Shown in pieces: positions 14,378-19,847 of a stretch of DNA of 34,042 nucleotides. Source of the stretch: a virus; IMG/VR virus record IMGVR_UViG_3300036761_001709, positions 1 to 34,042 of that record; one strand, written 5' to 3'. The translations under genes and the position numbers were made by a program. The notes under the pieces are model-generated. The model did not search any database. It saw only the letters and a list, made by a program, of their open reading frames with translations, and was not told where the DNA came from. Every line of letters starts with the position of its first letter. Position 1 is the first letter of the stretch.

Positions 14378-14452
14378 GGTGGTCGTAGTGTAGTGGTTCT
14401 GCATACTTGGCTGTGAACCAGGGGGTACCGGATCGTAACCGGTCGATCACCC
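14378..14452 (+). tRNA. tRNA-His(GTG)
   Basis: Acceptor GGTGGTC/GATCACC, anticodon stem CTTGG/CCAGG with loop CTGTGAA, T-stem ACCGG/CCGGT with a non-standard T-loop ATCGTAA. C at position 73, as in His tRNAs. Only CA of a CCA end is encoded. Confidence 0.82.
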
Positions 14453-14454
14453 CA

Positions 14455-14480
14455 AGTTCAACTATAAATAAAGTTGAACT
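14455..14480 (+). promoter_or_regulatory. Late promoter TATAAATA (14463-14470) inside a 9-bp inverted repeat
   Basis: AGTTCAACT (14455-14463) and AGTTGAACT (14472-14480) flank TATAAATA. The binding site TAGGAAG of the HNH gene starts four bases after the right arm. The predicted start near 14476 removes the left arm. Confidence 0.62.
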
Positions 14481-14494
14481 CAATAGGAAGTGAA

Positions 14495-14917
14495 ATGTCA
14501 GCAAAACGAAAAATTTGTACACAATGTAAGAAAGAGAAAGCTATCACAGAATATCGCCGTGATAGACTGCGAACAGACGGTCGAAATTCAGCTTGTAAAG
14601 TTTGCATGCGAAGTTTGCAAAGTAAACGATATAAAGAACTTTATTCACAAACAAGAGCAACACGTGATAAAGCTCTTAGAGATGAAAATCGAAAGAAACT
14701 TGATGAAATTAAACGGTTTTGTGGATGTTCGTGTTGTGATGAAAAAGAACTTGTATGTTTGGAATTTCATCATCGCAATTCATCGCAAAAAGATTTTACA
14801 ATTGGTCAAAATACTCACAGAACGTGGAATTATATTGAAAGTGAGATTTCAAAATGTACGATTGTGTGTTCAAATTGTCATAAAAAGATTCATGCTGGCT
14901 TAGTGAAAATCCCCTAA
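14495..14917 (+). CDS. HNH endonuclease, zinc-finger type
   Basis: 140 residues, ATG 14495 with TAGGAAG upstream. An N-terminal CTQCKKEKAITEYRRDR...DGRNSACKVC zinc finger is followed by the HNH core CGCSCCDEKELVCLEFHHRNSSQKDFTI...CTIVCSNCHKKIH. The core contains the double histidine FHH and closing N-x-H, so it should be an active homing-type nuclease. Close relatives lie at 9738 and 19419. It occupies the gap between tRNA-His and an unusual tRNA that begins 20 bases after its stop. It has a late promoter inside an inverted repeat. Confidence 0.9.
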   Translation: MSAKRKICTQCKKEKAITEYRRDRLRTDGRNSACKVCMRSLQSKRYKELYSQTRATRDKALRDENRKKLDEIKRFCGCSCCDEKELVCLEFHHRNSSQKDFTIGQNTHRTWNYIESEISKCTIVCSNCHKKIHAGLVKIP

Positions 14918-14937
14918 GAGCATTACGTGTTCTTAAT

Positions 14938-15009
14938 TGGAGAGTAGCTCAGAGAAAGAGCACCAGCAACTACGGCTGGATGTCGATGGTTTAAGTCCAT
15001 CCTTTCCAA
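14938..15009 (+). tRNA. Atypical tRNA, anticodon position reads CTA, A33
   Basis: Acceptor TGGAGAG/CTTTCCA, D-stem GCTC/GAGC, anticodon stem CCAGC/GCTGG and T-stem GATGG/CCATC all pair, but the anticodon loop AACTACG has A at the universally conserved T33. The D-loop AGAGAAA lacks G18-G19, and the T-loop TTTAAGT lacks C56. If read normally the anticodon CTA would decode the amber codon. Possibly decayed or non-decoding. Confidence 0.6.
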
Positions 15010-15014
15010 CAAAT

Positions 15015-15105
15015 GGTAGATTGGCAGAGTGGCGATTGCAGCGGTTTGCTAAACCGTAGACTGGCGAAAGTCGGTCCATAGGTTCGAGTCCTATATCTAC
15101 CGCCA
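15015..15105 (+). tRNA. tRNA-Ser(GCT)
   Basis: Acceptor GGTAGAT/ATCTACC, anticodon loop TTGCTAA closed by GCGGT/ACCGT, long variable arm (GACT...AGTC), T-loop TTCGAGT, G73 and CCA encoded. A regular class II serine tRNA. Confidence 0.93.
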
Positions 15106-15166
15106 AATTGATAAGCACATGTTGAGGGACTGAAAAGACATGTCACCACTGGTCAACGTTCCAAAT

Positions 15167-15238
15167 ATCTCGTGTAAGGGAATTACCTCGGACCCTGCGA
15201 AGGTTTGAAGTGCCGTTCAACTCGGCAACGGGATGCCA
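15167..15238 (+). tRNA. Atypical tRNA, anticodon GCG (Arg?)
   Basis: Acceptor ATCTCGT pairs fully with ACGGGAT, anticodon stem GGACC/GGTTT with loop CTGCGAA, T-stem TGCCG/CGGCA with loop TTCAACT, G73 and CCA encoded. The D-arm (GTAA/TTAC) is short and leaves no room for bases 8-9. Anticodon GCG would read CGC; bacteria normally use ACG there. Confidence 0.6.
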
Positions 15239-15253
15239 AATTAAAAGTTTAAT

Positions 15254-15329
15254 ACCATCATAGTGTAGTGGTTCTGCACGCGATCCTGTCACGGTTGAAG
15301 TAGGAGTTCGATCCTCCTTGGTGGTGCCA
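15254..15329 (+). tRNA. tRNA-Asp(GTC)
   Basis: Acceptor ACCATCA/TGGTGGT, anticodon stem CGATC/GGTTG with loop CTGTCAC, T-stem AGGAG/CTCCT, G73 and CCA encoded. The D-arm resembles that of the tRNA-His at 14378. Confidence 0.88.
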
Positions 15330-15340
15330 AATTATTATAT

Positions 15341-15426
15341 GGGGTGTTAGCATAGTCTGGCTTAATGCGCTTGCCTGTCACGTGTCACGCAAGAGATCAC
15401 GAGTTCAAATCTCGTACATCCCGCCA
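15341..15426 (+). tRNA. tRNA-Asp-like with duplicated anticodon loop
   Basis: Acceptor GGGGTGT/ACATCCC, D-stem GCAT/ATGC, anticodon stem CTTGC/GCAAG, T-stem ACGAG/CTCGT, G73, CCA encoded: every stem is intact. The anticodon loop, however, is 14 bases because the heptamer TGTCACG is present twice (15376-15382 and 15383-15389). Removing one copy restores a normal tRNA-Asp(GTC). Confidence 0.75.
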
Positions 15427-15428
15427 AT

Positions 15429-15503
15429 AGGAGAGTAGCTCAGATGCAAGAGCGCAGCCCACGGGGGCTGAGGTCGATGGTTTAAATCCATCCTCTCCTA
15501 CCA
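15429..15503 (+). tRNA. Atypical tRNA, anticodon position reads CGG, A33
   Basis: Acceptor AGGAGAG/CTCTCCT, D-stem GCTC/GAGC, T-stem GATGG/CCATC, A73, CCA encoded. The anticodon arm is one base short (stem CAGCC/GGCTG leaves a six-base loop), position 33 is A, the D-loop lacks GG and the T-loop is TTTAAAT without C56. It shares these defects, and much sequence, with the tRNA at 14938. Confidence 0.55.
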
Positions 15504-15595
15504 ATTATAAGGAAAAGAGATACCGTGATCTTCCAGCCAGCAAGGGCTGGTGACTTCCACAACCGGGAAGTCTAATAAATGCACGGGCCAATTTT
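15504..15595 (+). other. Spacer with two hairpins
   Basis: CCAGCC/GGCTGG (about 15533-15550) and GACTTCC/GGAAGTC (about 15552-15572) are perfect short hairpins between tRNA genes; they may be processing signals or tRNA debris. No gene seen. Confidence 0.35.
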
Positions 15596-15680
15596 GCGTG
15601 TGTGCCCGACCGGTAAGGGGCGAGGCTGTAACCCTCGAGCATGCTAGCCATAGGTGGTTCGATTCCATCCACACGCACCA
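15596..15680 (+). tRNA. tRNA-Tyr(GTA)
   Basis: Acceptor GCGTGTG/CACACGC, anticodon stem CGAGG/CCTCG with loop CTGTAAC, long variable arm, T-loop TTCGATT, A73, CCA encoded. A class II bacterial tyrosine tRNA. Confidence 0.93.
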
Positions 15681-15690
15681 AGTTTTAAAT

Positions 15691-15773
15691 GTATCGGCTG
15701 GGCATTGGCGAGCCCAAGTGGCTGTAACCCACCCGTCTAGGCTGTGGCGGTTCAACTCCGTCCCGATACACCA
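15691..15773 (+). tRNA. tRNA-Tyr(GTA), second copy
   Basis: Acceptor GTATCGG/CCGATAC, D-stem GGGC/GCCC, anticodon loop CTGTAAC closed by GTGG/CCAC, class II variable arm, T-loop TTCAACT, A73, CCA encoded. Diverged from the first tRNA-Tyr, so not a recent duplicate; position 8 is C rather than T. Confidence 0.85.
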
Positions 15774-15790
15774 TTGATTCAAGCGGAAAA

Positions 15791-15824
15791 AGCTGCCCCA
15801 ACACCTTGGAAAGGTATGGGGCAC
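15791..15824 (+). other. Strong hairpin between tRNA genes
   Basis: TGCCCC...GGGGCA encloses ACCTT-GGA-AAGGT (about 15794-15823). No T-run follows, so it is more likely a processing or stability element than a terminator. Confidence 0.4.
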
Positions 15825-15836
15825 CTATACCAATAT

Positions 15837-15912
15837 GGTGCATTGGCAGAGCGGTTAGTGCGTTTCCCTCATAAGGAAAAAAACAGTGGTTCGAATCCAC
15901 TATGCACCACCA
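15837..15912 (+). tRNA. tRNA-Met(CAT), elongator, or Ile with modified CAT
   Basis: Acceptor GGTGCAT/ATGCACC, anticodon stem TTTCC/GGAAA with loop CTCATAA, T-stem AGTGG/CCACT, A73, CCA encoded. Base 1 pairs with 72, so it is not an initiator. A lysidine-modified Ile tRNA cannot be excluded. Confidence 0.85.
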
Positions 15913-15943
15913 AGTTGTGATTAACTTAACTTTCAGAAATAAT

Positions 15944-16030
15944 GCCTTTGTGGTGGAATTGGTATACACACGATGTTGAGAACGTCGGCCCTTAAGTGGG
16001 ATGCAGGTTCGATTCCTGTCAAAGGCACCA
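15944..16030 (+). tRNA. tRNA-Leu(GAG)
   Basis: Acceptor GCCTTTG/CAAAGGC, anticodon stem CGATG/CGTCG with loop TTGAGAA, variable arm GCCC/GGG, T-loop TTCGATT, A73, CCA encoded. Confidence 0.92.
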
Positions 16031-16034
16031 AGTT

Positions 16035-16100
16035 GTTGCGTAGTAAGACGGTTACTTCACTTATGGAAAAAGAGAGTTAGAGGTTCGATTCCTCTCCTGG
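16035..16100 (+). pseudogene. tRNA-like remnant (T-arm only)
   Basis: A perfect T-arm AGAGG-TTCGATT-CCTCT at 16079-16095 has no matching acceptor or anticodon stem. The upstream part starts GTTGCGTAG, as does a second remnant at 20712, so the two share an ancestor. Confidence 0.45.
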
Positions 16101-16150
16101 AAAGCTGGTGCTACTTCGTCACTGTCTGCGACTTTAACTCAGCTTGAAAT

Positions 16151-16220
16151 GGCGAGATAGTTTAATGGAGAACATCCCCAAATGGAGGGGATAGCGTAGG
16201 TTAGAATCCTTCTCTTGCCT
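16151..16220 (+). tRNA. Atypical tRNA, anticodon position reads ATG, A33
   Basis: Acceptor GGCGAGA/TCTTGCC, D-stem GTTT/GAAC, anticodon stem TCCCC/GGGGA with loop AAATGGA (A33). The T-loop TTAGAAT lacks C56, and the 3' end CTA stands in place of CCA. Third tRNA in the window with A33. Confidence 0.55.
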
Positions 16221-16295
16221 CTAATTAACTGGACGAGAAAACCCACGAACCTGACATGATGGATGGTTCAAAGCACGAATCAAAGTAAAAATTAT

Positions 16296-16372
16296 CAGGG
16301 TGTGATGCCAATTGGAAGGCGACCTCTTTTGGAAAGAGGAATATGCACGTTCGAGCCGTGTCACCCTGACCA
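16296..16372 (+). tRNA. tRNA-Pro(TGG)
   Basis: Acceptor CAGGGTG/CACCCTG, anticodon stem CCTCT/AGAGG with loop TTTGGAA, T-stem GCACG/CGTGT, A73, CCA encoded. Confidence 0.92.
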
Positions 16373-16383
16373 AGTAATACAAT

Positions 16384-16462
16384 CTCTCTTTCGCCTAGTC
16401 TGGTTATGGCACCTCGTTTGGGGCGAGGAAAAACGTCCGTTCGAATCGGACAAGAGAGACCA
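16384..16462 (+). tRNA. tRNA-Pro(TGG), second copy
   Basis: Acceptor CTCTCTT/AAGAGAG, anticodon stem CCTCG/CGAGG with loop TTTGGGG, T-stem GTCCG/CGGAC, A73, CCA encoded. Diverged from the copy just upstream. Confidence 0.92.
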
Positions 16463-16466
16463 AGTT

Positions 16467-16544
16467 GTCCCTATCGTCTATTGGTTTGAGGACGGGAGCC
16501 TTTCAAGCTCCAGAGCGCGGGTTCGAATCCCCGTAGGGACGCCA
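16467..16544 (+). tRNA. tRNA-Glu(TTC)
   Basis: Acceptor GTCCCTA/TAGGGAC, anticodon stem GGAGC/GCTCC with loop CTTTCAA, T-loop TTCGAAT, G73, CCA encoded. Confidence 0.94.
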
Positions 16545-16549
16545 AGTAT

Positions 16550-16640
16550 GGAAGATATCGCGACGGCTCGCGGCCTTGCCTTGAAAACAAGTACAGCGGT
16601 GATGAACCGCTGGGGGATCGACACCTTCTATCTTCTGCCA
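16550..16640 (+). tRNA. tRNA-Ser(TGA)
   Basis: Acceptor GGAAGAT/ATCTTCT (G1:T72 wobble), loop CTTGAAA, strong variable arm CAGCGG/CCGCTG, G73, CCA encoded. The T-loop ATCGACA departs from consensus and pair 31-39 is mismatched, so activity may be reduced. Confidence 0.82.
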
Positions 16641-16647
16641 AGTTAAT

Positions 16648-16724
16648 GCACAGGTAGCTCAGCCTGGTAGAGCAGCTGGTTGAAAACCAGCGTGGCGGTG
16701 GTTCAATTCCATCTCTGTGCACCA
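16648..16724 (+). tRNA. tRNA-Phe(GAA)
   Basis: Acceptor GCACAGG/TCTGTGC, D-stem GCTC/GAGC, anticodon stem GCTGG/CCAGC with loop TTGAAAA, T-loop TTCAATT, A73, CCA encoded. Confidence 0.94.
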
Positions 16725-16731
16725 ATAAATA
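16724..16731 (+). promoter_or_regulatory. Late-promoter-like element AATAAATA before the GNAT gene
   Basis: Starts in the last base of the tRNA-Phe CCA and lies exactly 13 bases before the ATG at 16737, so a T4-type start would coincide with the start codon. Confidence 0.4.
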
Positions 16732-16736
16732 ACACC

Positions 16737-17126
16737 ATGAAACTAACCGAAATCATTACTGATGACACTGAAACATTTAAGAGATTGTTTCAAGTATTTA
16801 TCAACAGTAGACAGCGTAATCAGTGGTTGGAAACTGACACGATCAAAATCTACATACGCAAAGGTACACACATGATTGATGGAAATCTTGCCAAGACCCT
16901 CGACATCGCAAATATCAACATCGATGAAACGGAGCGTGGTCAGGGTGTTGGAACAATGTTGATCGATTGGCTGCATCAACAAAATCCGTTTCCTGTAACA
17001 CATGTTGAAAATATTCAAAATCCACGTTTGTATACACACCTAAAGAGGCTCGGTTGGTTAGATGTTGCTGGTACGGAGCCGCCAAGTGTTTACAAACTCA
17101 AATACATCCATCGACTAACGGTTTAG
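16737..17126 (+). CDS. GNAT-type N-acetyltransferase, C-terminus read from a tRNA gene
   Basis: 129 residues, ATG 16737, 12 bases after tRNA-Phe, no ribosome binding site. DIANINIDETERGQGVGTMLIDWLHQQ contains the acetyl-CoA-binding R-GQGVG-x-L motif of the GNAT fold, preceded by a beta strand with the typical polar pattern. The domain is short and lacks part of the usual C-terminal strand. The substrate is unknown. The final codons (YIHRLTV and stop) are the acceptor and D-arm of tRNA-Glu(CTC), so the natural C-terminus may have been lost. Confidence 0.75.
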   Translation: MKLTEIITDDTETFKRLFQVFINSRQRNQWLETDTIKIYIRKGTHMIDGNLAKTLDIANINIDETERGQGVGTMLIDWLHQQNPFPVTHVENIQNPRLYTHLKRLGWLDVAGTEPPSVYKLKYIHRLTV

Positions 17127-17176
17127 GTCGCTACGTTCTCAGCGTGGAAATACCGGCTCGAATCCGGTTGGGTGTA
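17104..17176 (+). tRNA. tRNA-Glu(CTC)
   Basis: Acceptor ACATCCA/TGGGTGT, D-stem GAC/GTC, anticodon stem CTACG/CGTGG with loop TTCTCAG, T-stem ACCGG/CCGGT with loop CTCGAAT, A73; CCA not encoded. The first 23 bases overlap the end of the GNAT gene. Confidence 0.8.
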
Positions 17177-17191
17177 CATTAGTTACTCGAT

Positions 17192-17265
17192 GGCCCTGTG
17201 GTGTAGTGGTAACATGACTGTCTCCAAAACAGATGACCGAGGTCCGATTCCTTGCAGGGTCGCCA
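17192..17265 (+). tRNA. tRNA-Trp(CCA)
   Basis: Acceptor GGCCCTG/CAGGGTC, D-stem GTGT/ACAT, anticodon stem CTGT/ACAG with loop CTCCAAA, T-loop TCCGATT, G73, CCA encoded. Confidence 0.9.
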
Positions 17266-17266
17266 A

Positions 17267-17444
17267 ATGAAATACTATTGTGATGATCGAAGACATCTTG
17301 GTTCCATGGCGAACGATATCCACATTACGATATTCCAAAACGAAGAATTGTTGAAGTGACAACAAAGTGCAATTTAGTAAGTAGTAAAGAATTATTAACA
17401 ATGATTAAAGCAGCCGTGGCAGAGGTGGTCCTACGTGCGCGAGC
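17267..17444 (+). pseudogene. Broken small phage gene (HYDIPKRRI type)
   Basis: ATG 17267 opens MKYYCDDRRHL and stays in frame only to a TGA at 17357-17359. In another frame the same stretch encodes HYDIPKRRIVEVTTKCNLVSSKELLTMIKAA, which reads on into tRNA-Phe and stops at about 17444. I recall these two blocks together in one small conserved phage protein (DUF4031-like), where they are joined by a middle segment that is missing here. So it appears to carry an internal deletion plus a frameshift. Confidence 0.6.
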
Positions 17445-17488
17445 CTGAAGAGCTTGAGATATCCGTTCGATTCGGGTCGGCTGCGCCA
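17410..17488 (+). tRNA. tRNA-Phe(GAA), second copy
   Basis: Acceptor GCAGCCG/CGGCTGC, anticodon stem CGAGC/GCTTG with loop CTGAAGA, T-stem ATCCG/CGGGT, G73, CCA encoded. The extended D-loop is unusual for Phe. Confidence 0.85.
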
Positions 17489-17501
17489 ACTAAATAGTAA
17501 C

Positions 17502-17550
17502 GGTCTCGTGGCGGAATTGGTAGACGCGCAAGCTTGAGCTTGGTAGACTT
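17502..17550 (+). pseudogene. tRNA-Leu 5' half, split from its 3' half by an HNH gene
   Basis: GGTCTCG acceptor strand, TG, and the canonical Leu D-arm GCGGAATTGGTAGACGC are followed by an anticodon arm with loop CTTGAG (one base short). Then the HNH unit begins. GGTCTCG is the perfect complement of CGAGACC at 18090-18096, the 3' acceptor strand of the tRNA after the HNH gene. Confidence 0.75.
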
Positions 17551-17567
17551 GCTCATAAATAAGAGCA
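17550..17567 (+). promoter_or_regulatory. Late promoter CATAAATA (17554-17561) in a small hairpin at the HNH start
   Basis: TGCTC (17550-17554) pairs with GAGCA (17563-17567), the latter including AAGAG and the A of ATG. The element starts exactly 13 bases before ATG 17567. Confidence 0.5.
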
Positions 17568-18013
17568 TGAAGTATACCAAAGAATTATTAGAACAACACG
17601 TCCCCCACGTTCATTCAAATGCGGAATTAGCACGCAGACTGGGGATTGTTCCCACAGGAAGTAACACAACCAACCTGGCAAAGCGGTGTCGTCAGCATAA
17701 CATAGACACCGCTCATTTTACAGGTCAAGCCCACAAACGTGGCAACCATGCTAACAATCGATTAGCACATTCGGAAGTGTTGGTGCTGCGCGATAAGATG
17801 CAAGGTAGAAACTCTGTTGCAAGGTTACGTAGAGCCATGTTAGAGTCAGGAATACAATACCGTTGTGAGTGTGGCAATGAGGGAGTGTGGAGAGAAAAAC
17901 TACTACCCCTTGACATTGATCATATCAATGGTGAATTTTGGGATAATAGGCGCAGCAATCTGCGGTTCATGTGTCCAAATTGTCATAGGCAAACGGATAC
18001 GTGGGGTAAATAA
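17567..18013 (+). CDS. HNH endonuclease inserted in a tRNA-Leu locus
   Basis: 148 residues, ATG 17567. The N-terminal half (SNAELARRLGIVPTGSNTTNLAKRCRQHNI) looks like a helix-turn-helix DNA-binding domain. The C-terminal half CECGNEGVWREKLLPLDIDHINGEFWDNRRSNLRFMCPNCHRQ is a complete HNH core (DIDHINGE, N-R-x-NLR, CPNCH). It is of a different HNH subfamily from the three FHH-type proteins in this window. It starts in the remains of a tRNA-Leu 5' half and stops one base before the next tRNA-Leu, so its recognition site is probably in that tRNA gene. Confidence 0.92.
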   Translation: MKYTKELLEQHVPHVHSNAELARRLGIVPTGSNTTNLAKRCRQHNIDTAHFTGQAHKRGNHANNRLAHSEVLVLRDKMQGRNSVARLRRAMLESGIQYRCECGNEGVWREKLLPLDIDHINGEFWDNRRSNLRFMCPNCHRQTDTWGK

Positions 18014-18014
18014 T

Positions 18015-18100
18015 GGGATCGTGATGTAATTGGTAGCCTTCACACGTTGAGATCGTGTGGCTCGTAGAGCGTGGGGGTTCGAGTCCCTCCGAGACCACCA
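18015..18100 (+). tRNA. tRNA-Leu(GAG), second, with patched 5' end
   Basis: Anticodon stem ACACG/CGTGT with loop TTGAGAT, variable arm GCTC-GTA-GAGC, T-loop TTCGAGT, A73, CCA encoded. The acceptor 5' strand GGGATCG mismatches the 3' strand CGAGACC at two positions, and the D-arm is poor. The 3' strand matches the 5' half stranded upstream at 17502 instead. Confidence 0.78.
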
Positions 18101-18117
18101 TTAGAAAGGGAGTACAA

Positions 18118-18660
18118 ATGAAAGTACGCATCGGTAAATATCGTTCATGGATCGGTCCATATCAACTTGCTGACATGTTGCAGTATGTTGGTTTGTCTGA
18201 AGATCGCTGTTATGCAATTGGAAAGTGGTTAGCAGAAACATGGCTCAATACTGCATGTGAATGGCTCCATAGTAAGAAGAACCGAGCAGTAAAGATTCAT
18301 ATTGATGATTATGATGTGTGGTCAATGGATTCCACGTTAGCGTATATTGTGTTGCCGATGCTGAAAAAACTTCAAGAAGTAAAACACGGCTCGCCCATGA
18401 CGGATGATGAAGACGTACCGGAACAACTTCGTTCAACGGCAGCTCCTCCAACAAAAAGTGAATGGGACACGGATGATCTATTTCATGATCGTTGGGCGTA
18501 CATTCTTGGTGAAATGATTTGGGCATTTGAACAAATTCATCCTGAGAACGAAGAGGAACAATTCAAAAAATACAAGGATGAAGAGAGAGACGAGAGAGAA
18601 AAACGAACCAGCAATGGCCTGCGATTGTTCGGGAAGTACTTCCGAGCATTGTGGGATTGA
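18118..18660 (+). CDS. Conserved T4-superfamily phage protein, unknown function
   Basis: 180 residues, ATG 18118 with AAAGGGAG upstream. Segments such as IGKYRSWIGPYQLADML, KIHIDDYDVWSMDSTLAYIVLPMLKKL, EDVPEQLRSTAAPP and the end NGLRLFGKYFRALWD are strongly conserved in a family I remember from many tailed phages, always as hypothetical. Mixed alpha-helical, no signal or membrane segment. A broken second copy of its C-terminus lies at 19184-19336. Confidence 0.85.
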   Translation: MKVRIGKYRSWIGPYQLADMLQYVGLSEDRCYAIGKWLAETWLNTACEWLHSKKNRAVKIHIDDYDVWSMDSTLAYIVLPMLKKLQEVKHGSPMTDDEDVPEQLRSTAAPPTKSEWDTDDLFHDRWAYILGEMIWAFEQIHPENEEEQFKKYKDEERDEREKRTSNGLRLFGKYFRALWD

Positions 18661-18662
18661 TA

Positions 18663-19184
18663 ATGAAGATTGAAGACATTATCGAATCGTTAAATTTCAC
18701 AACCAACATCGCATGGAACGGCGACGTGGGTACATTTGAAGTTAACAACCAAAAGTTTGTGATTACCGTTCGCCCAGCAAATGCCAATGAGAGACAAACG
18801 TTTGTTCCATTCTTTGGCAATCGTGCAAATGTGGGAAATGTTGACTTTTCTGCCGTTACACCAGATGGAACATTGACACAAGATTTAACATCCACGTCTG
18901 GAGCAACAGCAATGAAAGTTTTTTCAGTTGTTGCTCAAGCAGTAGCAGAACAAATTGCGCAACATCAATACAATATAGTCGTATGTGTTGCAAAACAGAG
19001 TGCAAGTCCTACCAACTATACTAATCGTGTTGTCGCGTATGAAACAATCATTGAACGGGCGGCACGAAAAGCAGGAATGTTGTCAATGACATTGGTGAGC
19101 AACGTAACAGAGACTGTATATGTTGTGTATAAACTTGAGCTACATGCTGAAATGCAACACGTTAAACAACATTTAGATACTTGA
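18663..19184 (+). CDS. Conserved-looking phage protein, unknown
   Basis: 173 residues, ATG 18663, two bases after the preceding stop. Starts MKIEDIIESLNFTTNIAW. The central part (FEVNNQKFVITVRP...NVDFSAVTPDGTLTQDLTSTSGATAMKVFSVVAQAVAEQI) and the end (YETIIERAARKAGM...ETVYVVYKLEL) suggest an alpha/beta fold. The two-part layout with IERAARKAG resembles phage proteins near acetyltransferase-like folds, but this is not secure. It lies between an intact gene and a truncated duplicate of that gene. Confidence 0.7.
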   Translation: MKIEDIIESLNFTTNIAWNGDVGTFEVNNQKFVITVRPANANERQTFVPFFGNRANVGNVDFSAVTPDGTLTQDLTSTSGATAMKVFSVVAQAVAEQIAQHQYNIVVCVAKQSASPTNYTNRVVAYETIIERAARKAGMLSMTLVSNVTETVYVVYKLELHAEMQHVKQHLDT

Positions 19185-19336
19185 TTTGGACTTTTGAACA
19201 AATTCATCCAGACAATGATTGGGAATGTCAATATTTTGGACCCACGTTTAATATGGAAGGTCATGATAAACATAATCAACGAATCGAAAATGGTTTACGA
19301 TTGTTTGGGAAATATTTTCGAGCGTTGTGGGATTAA
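19184..19336 (+). pseudogene. Truncated duplicate of the 18118 gene (C-terminal 50 codons)
   Basis: Open frame IWTFEQIHPDNDWECQYFG...ENGLRLFGKYFRALWD ending in TAA at 19334-19336. It matches the end of the protein at 18118-18660 (IWAFEQIHPEN...NGLRLFGKYFRALWD). There is no start codon or 5' part. The DNA of the two ends differs at many third positions, so the duplicate is old. Confidence 0.85.
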
Positions 19337-19375
19337 AATAATGTCAAGTTTCCTTAGCAAAGAATGGTGATTTTT

Positions 19376-19407
19376 CGTTTTCGAATAGTAAATAGATTTC
19401 GAAAGCG
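19376..19407 (+). promoter_or_regulatory. 10-bp inverted repeat with weak late element AGTAAATA (19387-19394)
   Basis: CGTTTTCGAA (19376-19385) pairs with TTCGAAAGCG (19398-19407); the HNH ribosome binding site AGGAG starts at the next base. The element deviates at two positions from TATAAATA. Confidence 0.45.
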
Positions 19408-19418
19408 AGGAGAATCAC

Positions 19419-19847
19419 ATGAAAACGTGTTCATCGTGCAGTAAAGGGAAATCAAACAATGATTTCCGACGTAACAAAAATGCACCAGACGGCTATCAAT
19501 ATTACTGTAAGCTGTGTGCGAGTGAAAAGATTCGATCTGCTTATAAAGCAAAGTATGCTTACAAGGTTAGAACGCGATCGAATAAGCGTCTTGCGGAGAA
19601 TCGACAACGAATTCAGAATTACAAGCTGCAGCATCCATGCAATTGTGGTGAAATTCATGTGGCTTGTCTTGAATTTCACCACACAGGTGGAAAGGATTTT
19701 ACCATTGCTGAACGAATGACTAATGCATGGGAAACGATTGAACGCGAGATTCAAAAATGTATAGTTGTATGTCGTAATTGTCATGCAAAAATACACTGGG
19801 AAGATCAACTGGACAGGCGCGCCAGAGCTGATTCGAAATCAGATTGA
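19419..19847 (+). CDS. HNH endonuclease overlapping tRNA-Ser(CGA) by 49 bases
   Basis: 142 residues, ATG 19419 with AGGAG seven bases upstream. A zinc finger CSSCSKGKSNNDFRRN...DGYQYYCKLC is followed by the HNH core CNCGEIHVACLEFHHTGGKDFTIAE...CIVVCRNCHAKIHW, a close relative of the proteins at 9738 and 14495. The conserved domain ends at KIHW, exactly where tRNA-Ser begins (19799). The remaining residues EDQLDRRARADSKSD are simply a translation of the tRNA. Confidence 0.92.
   Translation: MKTCSSCSKGKSNNDFRRNKNAPDGYQYYCKLCASEKIRSAYKAKYAYKVRTRSNKRLAENRQRIQNYKLQHPCNCGEIHVACLEFHHTGGKDFTIAERMTNAWETIEREIQKCIVVCRNCHAKIHWEDQLDRRARADSKSD

Noticed and set aside
14938-16722. Open frames on both strands across the tRNA array (for example 15498-15824 minus, 16263-16646 plus)
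   Set aside because: They are composed of tRNA sequence read in frame; repeated motifs in them are translations of T-arms.
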